Source of the DNA: Ophthalmolycus amberensis
Lineage: Eukaryota > Chordata > Actinopteri > Perciformes > Zoarcidae
Direction of reading: 5' to 3'
Assembly (NCBI GenBank): GCA_024529925.1
Contig: JAFEUB010000921.1
Span: 46,409-110,408, forward strand
DNA: 64,000 bases
Shown here: positions 61,301 to 64,000 of the stretch, in pieces
Position numbering within the stretch: position 1 is the first letter of the stretch
Layout of the letters: each line of letters opens with the position of its first letter
The notes under the pieces: model-generated
The model's input: only the letters and a program-made list of their open reading frames with translations
Database searches by the model: none
What the model was told of the DNA's origin: nothing
Program-made: the position numbers and the translations under genes

Positions 61301-64000
61301 CTGAAAGTTGCAGATATTCATGAAAATGACATCAGACTGTGAAATCAACTATCCTGAGCCACTTTTCTGAAGAAAATCTTTGAAACTATGTGGATTTCAC
61401 AAAATCCACTTTTGGCCTCCTCTCTGCCTGAAACGCACTTTAAGAGCATAAAAAATTGAAAATGCCAGTAAAGTGCTGAAAGTTGCAGATATTCATGAAA
61501 ATGACATCAGACTGTGAAATCAACTATCCTGAGCCACTTTTCTGAAGAAAATCTTTGAAACTATGTGGATTTCACAAAATCCACTTTTGGCCTCCTCTCT
61601 GCCTGAAACGCACTTTAAGAGCATAAAAAATTGAAAATGCCAGTAAAGTGCTGAAAGTTGCAGATATTCATGAAAATGACATCAGACTGTGAAATCAACT
61701 ATCCTGAGCCACTTTTCTGAAGAAAATCTTTGAAACTATGTGGATTTCACAAAATCCACTTTTGGCCTCCTCTCTGCCTGAAACGCACTTTAAGAGCATA
61801 AAAATTTGAAAATGCCAGTAAAGTGCTGAAAGTTGCAGATATTCATGAAAATGACATCAGACTGTGAAATCAACTATCCTGAGCCACTTTTCTGAAGAAA
61901 ATCTTTGAAACTATGTGGATTTCACAAAATCCACTTTTGGCCTCCTCTCTGCCTGAAACGCACTTTAAGAGCATAAAAAATTGAAAATGCCAGTAAAGTG
62001 CTGAAAGTTGCAGATATTCATGAAAATGACATCAGACTGTGAAATCAACTATCCTGAGCCACTTTTCTGAAGAAAATCTTTGAAACTATGTGGATTTCAC
62101 AAAATCCACTTTTGGCCTCCTCTCTGCCTGAAACGCACTTTAAGAGCATAAAAAATTGAAAATGCCAGTAAAGTGCTGAAAGTTGCAGATATTCATGAAA
62201 ATGACATCAGACTGTGAAATCAACTATCCTGAGCCACTTTTCTGAAGAAAATCTTTGAAACTATGTGGATTTCACAAAATCCACTTTTGGCCTCCTCTCT
62301 GCCTGAAACGCACTTTAAGAGCATAAAAAATTGAAAATGCCAGTAAAGTGCTGAAAGTTGCAGATATTCATGAAAATGACATCAGACTGTGAAATCAACT
62401 ATCCTGAGCCACTTTTCTGAAGAAAATCTTTGAAACTATGTGGATTTCACAAAATCCACTTTTGGCCTCCTCTCTGCCTGAAACGCACTTTAAGAGCATA
62501 AAAAATTGAAAATGCCAGTAAAGTGCTGAAAGTTGCAGATATTCATGAAAATGACATCAGACTGTGAAATCAACTATCCTGAGCCACTTTTCTGAAGAAA
62601 ATCTTTGAAACTATGTGGATTTCACAAAATCCACTTTTGGCCTCCTCTCTGCCTGAAACGCACTTTAAGAGCATAAAAATTTGAAAATGCCAGTAAAGTG
62701 CTGAAAGTTGCAGATATTCATGAAAATGACATCAGACTGTGAAATCAACTATCCTGAGCCACTTTTCTGAAGAAAATCTTTGAAACTATGTGGATTTCAC
62801 AAAATCCACTTTTGGCCTCCTCTCTGCCTGAAACGCACTTTAAGAGCATAAAAAATTGAAAATGCCAGTAAAGTGCTGAAAGTTGCAGATATTCATGAAA
62901 ATGACATCAGACTGTGAAATCAACTATCCTGAGCCACTTTTCTGAAGAAAATCTTTGAAACTATGTGGATTTCACAAAATCCACTTTTGGCCTCCTCTCT
63001 GCCTGAAACGCACTTTAAGAGCATAAAAATTTGAAAATGCCAGTAAAGTGCTGAAAGTTGCAGATATTCATGAAAATGACATCAGACTGTGAAATCAACT
63101 ATCCTGAGCCACTTTTCTGAAGAAAATCTTTGAAACTATGTGGATTTCACAAAATCCACTTTTGGCCTCCTCTCTGCCTGAAACGCACTTTAAGAGCATA
63201 AAAAATTGAAAATGCCAGTAAAGTGCTGAAAGTTGCAGATATTCATGAAAATGACATCAGACTGTGAAATCAACTATCCTGAGCCACTTTTCTGAAGAAA
63301 ATCTTTGAAACTATGTGGATTTCACAAAATCCACTTTTGGCCTCCTCTCTGCCTGAAACGCACTTTAAGAGCATAAAAATTTTGAAAATGCCAGTAAAGT
63401 GCTGAAAGTTGCAGATATTCATGAAAATGACATCAGACTGTGAAATCAACTATCCTGAGCCACTTTTCTGAAGAAAATCTTTGAAACTATGTGGATTTCA
63501 CAAAATCCACTTTTGGCCTCCTCTCTGCCTGAAACGCACTTTAAGAGCATAAAAATTGAAAATGCCAGTAAAGTGCTGAAAGTTGCAGATATTCATGAAA
63601 ATGACATCAGACTGTGAAATCAACTATCCTGAGCCACTTTTCTGAAGAAAATCTTTGAAACTATGTGGATTTCACAAAATCCACTTTTGGCCTCCTCTCT
63701 GCCTGAAACGCACTTTAAGAGCATAAAAAATTGAAAATGCCAGTAAAGTGCTGAAAGTTGCAGATATTCATGAAAATGACATCAGACTGTGAAATCAACT
63801 ATCCTGAGCCACTTTTCTGAAGAAAATCTTTGAAACTATGTGGATTTCACAAAATCCACTTTTGGCCTCCTCTCTGCCTGAAACGCACTTTAAGAGCATA
63901 AAAATTTGAAAATGCCAGTAAAGTGCTGAAAGTTGCAGATATTCATGAAAATGACATCAGACTGTGAAATCAACTATCCTGAGCCACTTTTCTGAAGAAA

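Larger units (their letters stand above)
37286..64000. repeat. 175-bp satellite array, right arm
   Basis: This is the continuation of the same satellite, in the same orientation and exact phase as the left arm. It restarts with the duplicated CCAG and then runs on inside the interrupted monomer. It holds about 152 copies and runs off the window end. Positions 37.3-46.6 kb carry the variant-rich monomer types also seen at 17.9-26.7 kb, such as A5T4, ATAACAA, GAACTC and CATTAG. Positions 47.0-49.3 kb hold a cluster of one-base indels. From about 49.6 kb the copies are again near-identical, apart from the A/T-run length. No gene or ORF of note is present. Confidence 0.98.

Overview
The window is a very long tandem satellite array split by one young endogenous retrovirus-like element. 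There is no host protein gene, tRNA or rRNA. About 53.4 kb of the 64 kb is one 175-bp satellite monomer in a single head-to-tail orientation, roughly 152 copies on each side of the insertion. Such an array suggests a (peri)centromeric or other heterochromatic block. The retroelement carries a vertebrate-type elongator tRNA-Met primer site, a Retroviridae-like reverse transcriptase and an Env with a furin-type cleavage site. A vertebrate host, most likely a fish, is therefore an inference; the species cannot be read from the sequence.

Layout. 1-26673: satellite array. Positions 1-17.88 kb are almost invariant apart from an A/T run. From about 17.9 kb, monomers carry shared point variants and are organised into higher-order blocks. 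26674-37285: a 10,612-bp LTR element read on the minus strand, flanked by a 4-bp target duplication (CCAG). 37286-64000: the array resumes in exact phase. A 20-monomer higher-order repeat is visible at 40.6-45 kb, a cluster of single-base indels sits at 47.0-49.3 kb, and near-invariant monomers run to the window end. Both array edges run off the window.

The element, in its own 5'-to-3' direction (right to left), is: 5' LTR (1833 bp); tRNA-Met primer site; leader; one long gag-protease-RT frame of 1338 codons; env broken into three frames; polypurine tract; and a 3' LTR that looks identical to the 5' LTR. Env has a short N-terminal subunit, an RPKR cleavage site, a hydrophobic fusion peptide, a long helical stretch and one membrane anchor. 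This resembles paramyxovirus-like fusion proteins more than a usual retroviral SU/TM pair and would fit the lokiretrovirus lineage. Pol holds a normal retropepsin followed by a second, catalytically dead retropepsin-like copy. RNase H and nearly all of integrase are missing through an in-frame deletion. Matching LTRs and an intact target duplication mean the insertion is recent, while pol and env are defective. The copy was therefore probably mobilised by proteins from complete relatives, or it decayed very recently.

Main points for follow-up: the tandem dead protease, the fusion-protein-like Env, the satellite's 20-bp perfect dyad in every monomer, the higher-order repeat, and the indel cluster that may mark an assembly defect.
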